From NCBI RefSeq assembly GCF_900111145.1, contig NZ_FOIR01000001.1:1433501-1497500 (forward strand): a stretch of DNA of 64,000 nt, in the 5' to 3' direction. The notes under the pieces were generated by a model. The model ran no database searches. It was not told the DNA's origin and worked only from the letters and a program-made list of their open reading frames with translations. Source of the DNA: Roseivirga pacifica (lineage in GTDB: Bacteria; Bacteroidota; Bacteroidia; Cytophagales; Cyclobacteriaceae). The position numbers and the translations under genes were made by a program. Positions 35,315 to 45,143 of this stretch are shown here, one piece after another (positions within the stretch are counted from its first letter, which is position 1; each line of letters starts with the position of its first letter).

Positions 35315-36415
35315 ATGAAAAAAAGAATATCCACCTTGTTTATCCAGCTTTTCTTAGCATTTGTCTTATTAGAAATAGGGATTTTAATCCTATCTAAAAC
35401 CGAGTTGATCAAGCTTGAAGAGCCTATATATACATTTGAAAACTCAAGACGATATTGGGCAGAAATTGATGAAGACTTCGGGGTTTGGAGACACCCCAAT
35501 TATAAATTCAGACATAAAAAAACCTGCTTTGACGTTAGGTACGAAACAAACTCTATTGGCGCGAGAGATAAAGAACGAAGTGTAGTTTCAAATGGGAATA
35601 AGAGAGTGGTTCTACTTGGAGATTCATTTGCAGAAGGTTGGGGTGTGAACGTAGAAGACCGATTCTCAAACCTTTTAGAAGAAGAAACTGGTTCGGACTT
35701 TTTGAATTTCGCTGTTAGCGGTGCGGGCATGACACAACAGTATTTGATTTATAGAAATAAGGCAATGGAGTACGATCATGATGCTGTTCTTTGGGCAATT
35801 TTCCCTATTAATGACTTAATAGATGATGACATAAATTATCATAAAAAATATTCTTACGACAGGTATAGAGCTTATTGGGTAGGAGACTATCCTAATTATC
35901 ATTTAGAGCATGGACTTGATTCTATTCAGCAGTCTCATTACTATTTAGAAAGCCCAGATAGGTTAAAGGTATTACTTAAGAACTTCACCTATACCTACAA
36001 TCTTCTAAGGTGGTTTAAGAATAGACAAAGGAAATACAGTAAACCCGAGTTCCAACAAAAAAACGAACCAGATTATTTTTATTTTACTGAGGCGCAGTGG
36101 GATCGTATAAGGTATAATATAGAAAAGATGAAAGACTTGTTAGGTGACAAAAAGCTTTATGTTTTTACCCTTCCAGGCGAGCACACTATTAAGGCATACC
36201 AAAATGGTAATAACTCGGTTCCACTAAGAGATAGTTTAAAGGTGTTAAGTGGTGAGCTTGACTTTGAATATTTAGATTTACTTGAAAATACTGATACGAA
36301 GGTGGGATTTGACTGGTCTTCCTACTATTATAATGAAGATTGCGATGTACACTGGAACGAGCTAGGTCATAAATGGGCTGCTACGAGTATAAAAGAAGGT
36401 TTTTCACTAGAATAG
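35315..36415 (+). CDS. Membrane-anchored SGNH/GDSL hydrolase-like protein (GDSF type)
   Basis: 366 aa from the ATG at 35315; a TTG ten codons upstream is ignored. Anchor at about 5-25. Catalytic Ser104 in VVLLGDSFAEGWGV, AVSGAG (block II), FPINDLIDDD (block III) and the dyad CDVHWNELGHKW near the end. It resembles the GDSF protein at 21802 more than the GGST trio. It is a single rightward gene between two leftward blocks, ending exactly where the flippase gene ends (0-bp gap). Confidence 0.83.
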   Translation: MKKRISTLFIQLFLAFVLLEIGILILSKTELIKLEEPIYTFENSRRYWAEIDEDFGVWRHPNYKFRHKKTCFDVRYETNSIGARDKERSVVSNGNKRVVLLGDSFAEGWGVNVEDRFSNLLEEETGSDFLNFAVSGAGMTQQYLIYRNKAMEYDHDAVLWAIFPINDLIDDDINYHKKYSYDRYRAYWVGDYPNYHLEHGLDSIQQSHYYLESPDRLKVLLKNFTYTYNLLRWFKNRQRKYSKPEFQQKNEPDYFYFTEAQWDRIRYNIEKMKDLLGDKKLYVFTLPGEHTIKAYQNGNNSVPLRDSLKVLSGELDFEYLDLLENTDTKVGFDWSSYYYNEDCDVHWNELGHKWAATSIKEGFSLE

Positions 36416-37573
36416 TTACCTTGAATTGCGGGTGAAATAGAGTAATAATAGGAGAATCAAGAACTGTGAGAATGCAGTTCCAAGAATAGCTCCGTTTGGG
36501 CCGTAAGAAGGGATCAGAAGAAAACTTACTATCGCATTTACAGCACCACCTATAACACTTATAAATGCTACTAATAGATGTTTATTGTCTTTATAAAGCC
36601 TTAGGATGAATGGGTAGTAAAATATAAATGGCAAAAGATAAAGAAAGGCAATAGCATAAGAGTACATATTAAACTTCTCAGGCAATAAATATGATAGCCC
36701 TACGGCTAATAAAAACAGTCCCGGGAATATAATTGCCGCCCCGATGATCATAATTACCCTTCTTACTTTTCGGAAAACCACTTCCTTGGTTCTATAAATA
36801 ATCTTAACAAGTGGGTCTATCAAGAAAGCAATCGTTCCTTGAATAACAAAGAGACCTCCTGTCAACATTTGGTAGCTTGCAACATTTTCAGAACTACTTA
36901 AGTAGGACAGCATATATATGTCTGATTTTGACTGTATCAATCCACTAACCCCTATTATCATAAAGGGAAATCCGGCAGTAAGCGTCTTTCTAATGGACAG
37001 TTGAACAGAGCTCTTAAAAAGACTTAGTCCCTTTAAATACCAGCCGAGGTAAGTTAATTTTGATATGACTCCTACTAGTTGAATTATAAGTATATACTTT
37101 AAACTAAACCCGTCTAGCAATAACCCGCCAATTAGGAACACACACAGCCCTAAGACCTCTGCCAAAATTCTTCCTTTATGCCTTTCAGAGAATACCGTTA
37201 CGGCATCATAGCTCATATATAAATACTGGAGCAGCAATATTGGTATAGTAAACCAAACTACATTAAGGTCAAACACCTTAAAAAGAACTAGAATAGCTAC
37301 TGGAAGCAGTAAAGCCCTGCTGACTAAATTTTCTAGAAAGATAGAGCCAACCTTAGATGGGGTAATACTGAACTGTTGAACTAGGTAGTTTCTGCTCCCC
37401 CAATTAGTAAGGAGTAAGATTGGAGTTAGCCAAAGCTGAATTTTAATATACTCCCCCCATAAAGTGGCTCCAAATTTTATGATTCCGAAAAGAGAAATAA
37501 TAAGGCCTGAGCCAGAAAGTACAAGAGCTTGAATGGCGCTAATCACCATAAGCTTTTGTCGGTTAATCTTCAT
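36416..37573 (-). CDS. Wzx-like polysaccharide flippase
   Basis: 385 aa, about 11-12 hydrophobic segments over the whole length with short charged loops. The first helix-loop (SGSGLIISLFGIIKFGATLWGEY) and the layout resemble MATE/MOP-superfamily O-antigen flippases, though shorter than most. It would move polyprenyl-linked saccharides across the inner membrane. Its start overlaps the GT4 stop (ATGA), tying it to glycan assembly. Confidence 0.75.
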   Translation of the reverse strand: MKINRQKLMVISAIQALVLSGSGLIISLFGIIKFGATLWGEYIKIQLWLTPILLLTNWGSRNYLVQQFSITPSKVGSIFLENLVSRALLLPVAILVLFKVFDLNVVWFTIPILLLQYLYMSYDAVTVFSERHKGRILAEVLGLCVFLIGGLLLDGFSLKYILIIQLVGVISKLTYLGWYLKGLSLFKSSVQLSIRKTLTAGFPFMIIGVSGLIQSKSDIYMLSYLSSSENVASYQMLTGGLFVIQGTIAFLIDPLVKIIYRTKEVVFRKVRRVIMIIGAAIIFPGLFLLAVGLSYLLPEKFNMYSYAIAFLYLLPFIFYYPFILRLYKDNKHLLVAFISVIGGAVNAIVSFLLIPSYGPNGAILGTAFSQFLILLLLLYFTRNSR

Positions 37574-38619
37574 GTAAGAATACTCCTGTTTAACATTTTT
37601 TCATAAATTTTCACGTACTCCGTTACGGTAGAAGAAACAGGATAAGGTAAACTAGCGTTTGGAAGAGGACTGCTTAATAGCTTTTGGGCTTTGTCAAGCA
37701 TTTCATCTTCATTATGAGCAACGTGGCTTGCTGGAGACTTTCCTGCTATACCAACGTTATAAGATAAAGTAAACATACCTTCACTTAGAGCTTCTGCAAT
37801 GACCAGACCAAAGGACTCAAAAGATGAGGTGTGCAACAAAACCTTGCTTCTACGCATGTAGGTCAAGACCTCTTCTCTCTTGATAAGACCAGTAAAGGTT
37901 ATTTGATCTTCAAGGTTTAATGATCTTATTAACTTTTCCAATTTTTCTTTCCCCGATCCATCTCCTGTAATTACCACTTTAGTCTTAGGTTTAATGTGAA
38001 TTAATCGAGCTACTATTCTAATAAATGCTTCATAGTTCTTTACTTTATTTATCCAGCCTACCCCTAAAATGTCAATATCCCTTGTGCATGGAGTGAGTTC
38101 TTGATTAGATGGGGGTATTCCCCAATGCACAACCGCATCAATAGGAACTTTACTAAATCGCCTTTGGAAGTCACTTACAGCTATATAAGCTGTGTTTCTG
38201 AGCTTAAGTATATCTAAAGTGTTACTAAAGGCAATATCTTGGCCCATTGCAGTACATAAATGTGGTATGCGTAGGCGCTTACTAAGTCTATTTCCAATTA
38301 TAGCAGATTGATTCAGCCAAAAACTATGAATCAAGTCTGGCTGAAAATCTTTTGCCAAATTCAGGATTCTGGGGTATGCTATTAGCTTGTGAAAAAACCT
38401 AAGTAGCTTATTGTTTTGTTTAAGCCCAAGAGCAACAACTTCAATCCCATTCCAAAGATATATTTTGCTTTCATAAGGATAATTGAATGAAATAACATTG
38501 ACTTCAATCCTTCTGATAGTCTTGGTTAGCTCTTTTAAATAAATCTGAAGAGCAGGAATGCAAATATCGTCTTCTTCATTCAGAGCAAAACCAGGTGTTA
38601 TTATTAGAAGCTTAAGCAA
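37570..38619 (-). CDS. Family 4 glycosyltransferase
   Basis: 349 aa from a TTG at 38619 (LKLLIITPGF is the expected first strand; no ATG is available). GT-B fold: N-terminal domain with HSFWLNQSAIIG, C-terminal domain with VVITGDGSGKEKLE, TFTGLIKREEV and the E-x7-E motif ESFGLVIAEAL. Cytoplasmic sugar transferase acting on a nucleotide sugar and lipid-linked acceptor. Followed with 4-bp overlap by the flippase. Confidence 0.9.
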   Translation of the reverse strand: MLKLLIITPGFALNEEDDICIPALQIYLKELTKTIRRIEVNVISFNYPYESKIYLWNGIEVVALGLKQNNKLLRFFHKLIAYPRILNLAKDFQPDLIHSFWLNQSAIIGNRLSKRLRIPHLCTAMGQDIAFSNTLDILKLRNTAYIAVSDFQRRFSKVPIDAVVHWGIPPSNQELTPCTRDIDILGVGWINKVKNYEAFIRIVARLIHIKPKTKVVITGDGSGKEKLEKLIRSLNLEDQITFTGLIKREEVLTYMRRSKVLLHTSSFESFGLVIAEALSEGMFTLSYNVGIAGKSPASHVAHNEDEMLDKAQKLLSSPLPNASLPYPVSSTVTEYVKIYEKMLNRSILT

Positions 38620-38666
38620 AGTATTTCTTTTATTAAGTCAGTAAAAAATCACATAACCGATATGAG

Positions 38667-39632
38667 TTATAGAATGTACTTAAATCTCCTTTTTATTTGA
38701 ATTAGAAAGTAGGTGGCTATGATTGAAGAAATCAGCACCATGCCGAATAAGTATATCGAATTTAGGGTCAGGGATTTAGAATACAACATTATGAAAATTG
38801 GGTGAACTAGATATATTCCAATGAAGTAAGCATTCAGTCTTTTAGTTTGAAAGTTCGAAAAACTACTATTCATTTTAATAGCCAGAATTAGTATGGCAGG
38901 GCATAATAAAAAAGATAGCAAGTAAACATCATGTGCACTGTAATCGCCAGAGAGCTTTTTAAAGTAAATAAGGCATTCCACTAAATAGAAGACAGCAAGA
39001 ATGAGAACTAATAGTATAGCCGAATTGAACCTAATAGAAGAGGCCACCCTGTTTTTTCTAATTAAATAGCCTAGAGTTAAGAAAGGGAAACCAAAAAAAA
39101 GAAAATTCCTATATAAAAACTTATAAGTCAGTATTTTGGTTATTAGGTGTGTGCTACCAAAAAAATCATACTCTGCAGCATATTGAAAAAAGACTCCGAC
39201 TAAGAAAGTAATAATAGACAAAAGTAGTAACCTTAGATCAGTCAAATCTTTCAGAATAAATAGTAAAAACCCGCCTCCAATTAAAGCAGCCAAGTACCAA
39301 AGGTGAAAATACCCAAAAAGTAAGTCAATAATCAGACGAAGAAGGTTGGTAGAAGTCAGTATAAACGGGCTATAAATAACAGTCCAGACCAAATAGAGTG
39401 AAACCATTCTTTTAGTCCATAATTGAAAGTTAAGCTTATCAAGTTTTCCATAAATAAAATACCCAGAAATTACGGCAAAAGCGGGGACAGTTATTCTGAA
39501 TATTCCACTGCTAGTCAAATGAAAAAATAGGTCGTTAAATTCAAATAAGAAGCCACAATGTACAGCTACAACCATAATGGCTAAGCTTAACTTTAAAAAG
39601 TCTATAGACTGATATCTTTCTATACTTGACAT
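38667..39632 (-). CDS. Acyltransferase family 3 membrane protein
   Basis: 321 aa with about ten membrane helices. Begins with SIERYQSIDFLKLSLAIMVVAVHCG, the family start with its conserved His (VHCG), followed by the short conserved GYFIYGKL region. Such enzymes O-acetylate or O-acylate exported glycans. It is part of the right leftward block, 10 bp after the GT-C gene. Confidence 0.85.
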   Translation of the reverse strand: MSSIERYQSIDFLKLSLAIMVVAVHCGFLFEFNDLFFHLTSSGIFRITVPAFAVISGYFIYGKLDKLNFQLWTKRMVSLYLVWTVIYSPFILTSTNLLRLIIDLLFGYFHLWYLAALIGGGFLLFILKDLTDLRLLLLSIITFLVGVFFQYAAEYDFFGSTHLITKILTYKFLYRNFLFFGFPFLTLGYLIRKNRVASSIRFNSAILLVLILAVFYLVECLIYFKKLSGDYSAHDVYLLSFLLCPAILILAIKMNSSFSNFQTKRLNAYFIGIYLVHPIFIMLYSKSLTLNSIYLFGMVLISSIIATYFLIQIKRRFKYIL

Positions 39633-39642
39633 TGAAAATTAA

Positions 39643-41085
39643 TTAACGCCTCTTATTTAGTTTAAAAACAACCCAATTTGACTCTAGACTAACTAGCCTT
39701 AAGGTGTCGTGCATTTCTAAAGCTTCCAAGAGGTTAGACTCTACGTTAGAGTTATGCCATATCCTCTCATATTGCTCCAAATTAAGAATTAGAATATCAT
39801 CGTTTTGAAAGTTATGCAGATCTGTAATTAAGTTTTTAACCTTTTGATCTTTTGTAAGGTAGCTGTTTACGCCTACATCGATGTCGTGAGAAAAAACTCG
39901 GCTGTATCCAGCGGTTTTAATATGTGTTGCTATTCTCTTCTCTAGGTAATTTCTATTGATGAAAATTATAAAAAGATAGGCAAAGAATGACAGCTGAAGT
40001 AATACTAGACCTTTCGGAATAAGGTTCCGAATTCTCTTCTGTACCTTGGATTCAATAAAATTAAACAGCCTAAGAGTTGCTGGGTAATTACAGATTACTA
40101 AGACAGGGTAAATAGGCAGAAGCATTCTTAAATTTTGAAAGGGCAGCCCCCCTATGAGTATGCAGTAGGACAGTACACCTAACAATAATATTCTTTCAAA
40201 AAGGCGGAAGTCTTCTTTTTTATAAAAGAAACAGGAAGGAAAAAAAGGAAAGAAAAAAACAGGATGCCAAATGACTGAAGATAAAAAAACAATATTTGGA
40301 TATCGAAATGTATGCTCTCCATCGATCGTTCTAAATTCTTTTGAAAAGAGGTTGTTTACCGACCATTCTCCTAAGAAATAATTAGAAGTAATACTCTCTG
40401 TTATTTGTGGTGACAGAAAATATTCCGGTAGTGAAACTATGGTAAGGATCACCAGCCCCAAGAAGATTGCTCTATAATTTTTTTGTCTAAAAATGATGTG
40501 AAGTGAGTGAATAGCTAAAGGGAGTAAAACAAGTATTACTGCATACCTAGTGAAAAATGCCAAAGACACCGTGACTGAGATAAGAATGAAGTCCTTTTCA
40601 TTCGGGTCTTTTAAAAACCGTTGATAAAAGTAGAATGAACTTACAATAAAGAGTAGAGCCAAGGGCTCAGACATAACCTGCAAGCCAGACTTTAATATAT
40701 TTGGGCTTAATATGAAGGTCAAAAGCAGATAATAGACAATACTTTTTTCTGTATTCCTATCTTTTAAGGTTTGTAGCATAAAAACCGAAGCCCCTGCATA
40801 GGATGCAATAGAAATCAGTTGTAGGTTGAATGGGCCTTGTCCAAAAATTAGATTTAAAAGAGAGCCAAATAGAGGGTATAAAACGGTCCAATAAAAATTT
40901 TCATTGAGTCCTTCATGCTTAAAGTAATCTGACAAAACTGCACTATAGCGAAAGTACTCATGAGAGTCTTGTCCGTAAAGACCGTTGAAGTTTGCTATGT
41001 ATGCAAGCCCAATTCCAAATAATAACAATACTGGAAATAAATGTTTTGGTTTAAGCAGTAGGTGCTCGAAAGATTTTTGGAACAT
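39643..41085 (-). CDS. Polytopic GT-C/GT39-like membrane protein
   Basis: 480 aa, about ten transmembrane helices. The first loop has LYGQDSHEYFRYS, placing an acidic pair as in GT39/dolichyl-phosphate-mannose-type transferases. The C-terminal 100 residues form a soluble extracytoplasmic part. Its start overlaps the GT2 gene by 35 bp; GT2 enzymes of that type often make the polyprenyl-phosphate sugar used by a GT-C partner. Weak alternative: a Wzy-like polymerase. Confidence 0.65.
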   Translation of the reverse strand: MFQKSFEHLLLKPKHLFPVLLLFGIGLAYIANFNGLYGQDSHEYFRYSAVLSDYFKHEGLNENFYWTVLYPLFGSLLNLIFGQGPFNLQLISIASYAGASVFMLQTLKDRNTEKSIVYYLLLTFILSPNILKSGLQVMSEPLALLFIVSSFYFYQRFLKDPNEKDFILISVTVSLAFFTRYAVILVLLPLAIHSLHIIFRQKNYRAIFLGLVILTIVSLPEYFLSPQITESITSNYFLGEWSVNNLFSKEFRTIDGEHTFRYPNIVFLSSVIWHPVFFFPFFPSCFFYKKEDFRLFERILLLGVLSYCILIGGLPFQNLRMLLPIYPVLVICNYPATLRLFNFIESKVQKRIRNLIPKGLVLLQLSFFAYLFIIFINRNYLEKRIATHIKTAGYSRVFSHDIDVGVNSYLTKDQKVKNLITDLHNFQNDDILILNLEQYERIWHNSNVESNLLEALEMHDTLRLVSLESNWVVFKLNKRR

Positions 41086-41803
41086 AAACTCCTAATTTAC
41101 CCAGAAAGTACTGGAAAGAAACACGTAATACTCCAAAGCCATACTTAATACTTCTGCTCAAGTTAATAGAAGAGGCCTCAGGGAAATAACTTGTTGGACA
41201 GGTAACCTCACCTATTTGGTGGCCTTTGTAAAGAATTTGGGCTAACATCTCGTTGTCAAAAATGAAATCATCTGAGTTGTTCTCATAACATATATCATTT
41301 AAAGTTTCTATTGAAAAAGCCCGCAAGCCCGTATGATACTCTGATAGCTTTTGGTTCATCAGAATATTCTGAATTAAGGTCAAAATGCGATTGGCAAGGT
41401 ATTTATATATAGGCATTCCTCCTTTAATAGCTCCTTTTCCCAATATTCTTGAACCTAAAACAACAGGATATATATTATTAGCAATAATTGAAGCCATAGC
41501 TTCAACTAACTTGGGCGTATACTGGTAGTCGGGATGCACCATGATAATAATGTCGGCACCAATTTCTTTAGCTAGGTGATAGCATGTTTTCTGATTGGCA
41601 CCGTACCCCAAGTTTTGATCATGCCTTCTAAGGTGCTTAATACCAAGTTCTGAAGCCAGTTTAAGTGTTTGGTCACTACTAAAGTCATCCGTTAATATGA
41701 CATCATCAACTATGTTGAAATTAAGCTCTTTATATACCTTTTCTAAAGTGCTTTCAGCATTATATGCTGGCATAATTACAACAAGCTTCTTTTCCTTAAT
41801 CAT
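41051..41803 (-). CDS. Family 2 glycosyltransferase (dolichyl-phosphate sugar synthase-like)
   Basis: 250 aa. GT-A fold: VVIMPAYNAESTLEKVY, DDVILTDDFSSDQT, NLGYGANQK and IIMVHPDYQYTP in place of the usual DxD. This resembles dolichol/undecaprenyl-phosphate glucose or mannose synthases without C-terminal helices. It would load a polyprenyl phosphate for the overlapping GT-C gene. Substrate sugar unknown. Confidence 0.88.
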   Translation of the reverse strand: MIKEKKLVVIMPAYNAESTLEKVYKELNFNIVDDVILTDDFSSDQTLKLASELGIKHLRRHDQNLGYGANQKTCYHLAKEIGADIIIMVHPDYQYTPKLVEAMASIIANNIYPVVLGSRILGKGAIKGGMPIYKYLANRILTLIQNILMNQKLSEYHTGLRAFSIETLNDICYENNSDDFIFDNEMLAQILYKGHQIGEVTCPTSYFPEASSINLSRSIKYGFGVLRVSFQYFLGKLGVYVPKIFRAPTA

Positions 41804-42592
41804 TTATCTATAAATTACTATCCAAGGAAAGGGAGAATCTGGGACTATACGATTCCAAACTTTTGGGCTATACAATAACTTGTAATTAAATGCTTTTAAC
41901 TCACTCCATTTTCTATGTTGATAATTCTCAGCAAAAGATTCAAAGCCGATACTAGAATAGTATCTAAAAGTTCTATTCTTTGCTGCTACTACATTTTTGC
42001 TATTATAAAAGGGGCTATCCAATATATGGAGTTCACCATTATCCCTTAAAAGACTGATTAAATAATTCGTCAACTGTTGAAAATCATCAAAATATTGGAC
42101 TGAAGCATTAAGTGTAATTATGTCAAAAGTGTTTTTTTTATAGGGTTGGTCAAGAATATCCCCGTAACAAAACGTTAGACTATTCTTTGTGAAAGTTGCT
42201 GAGGCTTGTTTCAATTCAGAAAGGTTTATATCCATTCCAATTACAATGCCCGTTTTATGTTCACTTAATTTATTAGTAAACCAACCATTACCACAACCAA
42301 GGTCTAAAATAGGTCCTTCGCTATTCCTCTTTTTTAGATAGCTCAAAAACCTGTTTGTGCTTTTCTCTCTCAACTTCCATTCGGAGTAATGTGGGTCATC
42401 TTTAGGCACAGAAGGAAGTTTACTCACTTTTGAATTAGTAAGGATTCGGCCTTCTTTTCTTCTTAGAGATATATAGTCATTTTCAAAAATGCTAAAATCG
42501 CGACCGTTTAAAGTGATTAGATTTTCCTCAATCCCTTTAATGGAATTGGTTTCCTTTTTAATTAAATCATCAATAGTTACAGAAGCTTTCAT
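41804..42592 (-). CDS. Class I SAM-dependent methyltransferase
   Basis: 262 aa from the ATG at 42592. The open frame extends 31 codons further but would run inside the SGNH gene. A 75-residue N-terminal extension (FSIFENDYISLRRKEGRI) precedes motif I ILDLGCGNGWFTNKL, IGMDINLSELKQA, and ITLNASVQYFDDF. A Methyltransf_11-type small-molecule methyltransferase; the layout also recalls ubiquinone-type C-methylases. Abuts the GT2 gene directly. Confidence 0.85.
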   Translation of the reverse strand: MKASVTIDDLIKKETNSIKGIEENLITLNGRDFSIFENDYISLRRKEGRILTNSKVSKLPSVPKDDPHYSEWKLREKSTNRFLSYLKKRNSEGPILDLGCGNGWFTNKLSEHKTGIVIGMDINLSELKQASATFTKNSLTFCYGDILDQPYKKNTFDIITLNASVQYFDDFQQLTNYLISLLRDNGELHILDSPFYNSKNVVAAKNRTFRYYSSIGFESFAENYQHRKWSELKAFNYKLLYSPKVWNRIVPDSPFPWIVIYR

Positions 42593-42603
42593 TTCCGTCT
42601 GAC

Positions 42604-43728
42604 CTACTTTATTGGTAATGTGGATAAAAGATCTGATAAAAGTATTTCTGAAACGGCATAGCTCCCTTCCATCGTAAAGTGACAATGATCATATAGGTGG
42701 ATAGTATCCTTAGGTAAAATATTCGCTAAATCAATAACCCTAACAGAGTCATTTGCAAATTCTCTCAATACATTATTAAAACCATTCATCCCTTGTTCAT
42801 ATGCCGAGGCTGAGTATGTACTATCCCCTTCTATATATGCTCCTAAAGCAGTCAGCTCGAACTCCCTCTCAGACATCCCATGATGCCATAGAGTTGGTTG
42901 CGTAATCAATATTGGCATTATATTTCTATCTCTACAATAGTCCACTATACTTTGAATATTTGAGGAATACTCTGCTAATGCATTATTTAAAGATAATCCA
43001 ACCGAAGAAACTCTAGCGTTTTTAAGCGCATTTCTTCTTTTAGAAATGGTTGTCACGAACGACTTTATAGCACCATGCCTTTTTTTTGCACGAACAACTC
43101 TAAAGTCTCTATAGTGCATCCAAAGTTCTGTTCTTTGATACCATTTCTCATTTTCAGATCTCGGATATTTAGCAAATGCCTTAGCCAACAAAGTTCTCTT
43201 ATCTAAAGAGAAATGTTCTGGGGAGTAGAGAGACTTGATAAAGTCATTAATTCCTACCAAAATAATAACGGCATTGACATGGCCGAGCTGGGGCTCTAGC
43301 CTTTCAAGTTGAACAACATGATGCTTTGAACTCATGCCGGCACTTCCGACATTGGCTATGGTTACCTCAGTGTTGAGCTGAGCATTCAACTTTTCCTCTA
43401 AAAGAAAGGTCCAATTGGCCTTTTCACCAATATACGTACACTCTGTAGTACTACCTCCTAATGCAAGTATTCCATATCTTCCTTCCTCTAGTTTATGTTT
43501 GGACCTATAACCTTCATCATTACTAGTATATTGAAACTCTAAAGGAAGGCCAGAGTAGTACTGATTGGCAATGAATTCTGTTTGAATATTTAGGTTTGGA
43601 TATAGCGCGTAGTATTTATTATGTGGAATGAGTAACCTTAGACCAAGCTCTAATAAAACAAGTGCTAAAACTGACCCAAACAGGCCTAACAATATGTTTT
43701 GAGGAGCTTTTTTTAACTTCCTTTTCAT
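42604..43728 (-). CDS. Membrane-anchored SGNH hydrolase-like protein (GGST type)
   Basis: 374 aa from the ATG at 43728 (a TTG two codons earlier is ignored). N-terminal anchor about 11-32. Ser93 in LALGGSTTECTYI, NVGSAGMSSKHH (block II), ILVGINDF (block III) and HLYDHCHFTMEGS (dyad). Third member of the GGST trio. Probable extracytoplasmic glycan acyl-modifying enzyme. Confidence 0.83.
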   Translation of the reverse strand: MKRKLKKAPQNILLGLFGSVLALVLLELGLRLLIPHNKYYALYPNLNIQTEFIANQYYSGLPLEFQYTSNDEGYRSKHKLEEGRYGILALGGSTTECTYIGEKANWTFLLEEKLNAQLNTEVTIANVGSAGMSSKHHVVQLERLEPQLGHVNAVIILVGINDFIKSLYSPEHFSLDKRTLLAKAFAKYPRSENEKWYQRTELWMHYRDFRVVRAKKRHGAIKSFVTTISKRRNALKNARVSSVGLSLNNALAEYSSNIQSIVDYCRDRNIMPILITQPTLWHHGMSEREFELTALGAYIEGDSTYSASAYEQGMNGFNNVLREFANDSVRVIDLANILPKDTIHLYDHCHFTMEGSYAVSEILLSDLLSTLPIK

Positions 43729-43742
43729 GAGCAAACTTTGTA

Positions 43743-45143
43743 TTAAGAACTAAGCAGCCCTATTTTTGACAATAACATACCTATACTAGCCATCTTTGAT
43801 TTTAAACGAAGCTTCGCCTTATTGAATACCCCACCCTTCTTTCCTTTACTTTTATTAATCTGAACTTCATTGATTATATACTTGACCGCAAAATCATAGA
43901 ACCTGCGACTATAGGTTCTTTTAAAATCTATATCCCTATCAGTGCTTGTTGCCCAATCATTATCTGTTATTATGTGGTGATTAATATCATCGTATAGGCT
44001 AGTCCCCTTTATTGGGTACGCCACTGTGATGGTAAAGTGATCAGGATTAGAAACTTTAAGATGGTGAATAGTTTCTTTAATGTCTTCCATGGTTTCACCT
44101 GGATAACCTAACATTATAAAGGTTCCGGCTTGAATACCATGTTTTTGCGTTTCAACTATCATGTTTCTAACATGTTGAACGGAAACGCGCCTATCCATTG
44201 CATCTACAATTTTTTGAGAACCACTTTCTGCTCCAATCCAAACTCTAAAGCAGCCTGCTTCTTTAAGCAAATAGATTACTTCTGAGTTCATTCTATCCGC
44301 TCTGCTAATACATTCAAATTGGATGCTGACATTTTCTTGAGTAAGAGTTTCGCAGAATTCTTTGAGCCATTTGTGGCTAACGGTAAACACATCATCTACA
44401 AACCAAAAAGTATCTGGTTTATACTCTTCAATTAGTTGCTTTAGCTCCTCTACAACAAGCTTTGGAGAACGCCTCCTATAACTCTGACCATAAACCGCTG
44501 TAGAACACCATTTACAAGTATATGGACATCCTCTTTGCGTACTTATGTTAATGGCATTTTGTCCATGATGCTCTTTCCATACCTCTAGGTATTTAGGGAT
44601 ATCAATTGCGGACCTATTAGGTATTGGAAGCTCATCTATGTCTCTCACTTTTGTGCGAGCATTAGTTTTGACCACACTACCATTGTCGTCCATAAATGCG
44701 ATTCCGTCAATGTGTTTTGGAGCTTCCTTTTTCTCACCTAACAGGTGCTGTGTTAGTTCTAGCATGGAGTTTTCTCCTTCTCCTATTACTAAATAGTCTG
44801 CGCCATGTTTTAGATAGTTTTCTGTATTGTAAGTAACATCAGGGCCACCGAAGATTATAGAGGTTTCGGGAAGAATTTCCTTAGCATATTTAGCCATCTC
44901 CAATACTCTGATTTTGGTCATTAAATTGGTATAGATGGCAATTACCTTAGGTTGATGATCGTGAATGTAATCTTTGAAATTATCAAAAGAGGAAAACGTA
45001 CTGTCTAGCACTTTGTTTTCGATTCCATTTTGCAACAAAAAGGCAGAGATATAAAGGAGGCCTAAGGGAGGGTAGGGTCTCATAATCTCTTGCTCCTTTG
45101 CATCTTCAGCAAGAAAATAACCATGCGTTAACAGTACGCTCAT
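43743..45143 (-). CDS. B12-binding-domain radical SAM protein C
   Basis: 466 aa. Cobalamin-binding-like domain about 1-135 (IIFGGPDVTYNTENY) and radical SAM cluster Cys206-x3-Cys210-x2-Cys213 in QRGCPYTCKWCSTAVYG. AESGSQKIVDAMDRRVSVQH and MLGYPGETMED follow. Closest in the window to protein D next door (shared RGCPYxCxWC and YGxxYxxRSP), suggesting an old duplication. Overlaps the methyltransferase gene by 4 bp. Substrate unknown. Confidence 0.88.
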   Translation of the reverse strand: MSVLLTHGYFLAEDAKEQEIMRPYPPLGLLYISAFLLQNGIENKVLDSTFSSFDNFKDYIHDHQPKVIAIYTNLMTKIRVLEMAKYAKEILPETSIIFGGPDVTYNTENYLKHGADYLVIGEGENSMLELTQHLLGEKKEAPKHIDGIAFMDDNGSVVKTNARTKVRDIDELPIPNRSAIDIPKYLEVWKEHHGQNAINISTQRGCPYTCKWCSTAVYGQSYRRRSPKLVVEELKQLIEEYKPDTFWFVDDVFTVSHKWLKEFCETLTQENVSIQFECISRADRMNSEVIYLLKEAGCFRVWIGAESGSQKIVDAMDRRVSVQHVRNMIVETQKHGIQAGTFIMLGYPGETMEDIKETIHHLKVSNPDHFTITVAYPIKGTSLYDDINHHIITDNDWATSTDRDIDFKRTYSRRFYDFAVKYIINEVQINKSKGKKGGVFNKAKLRLKSKMASIGMLLSKIGLLSS

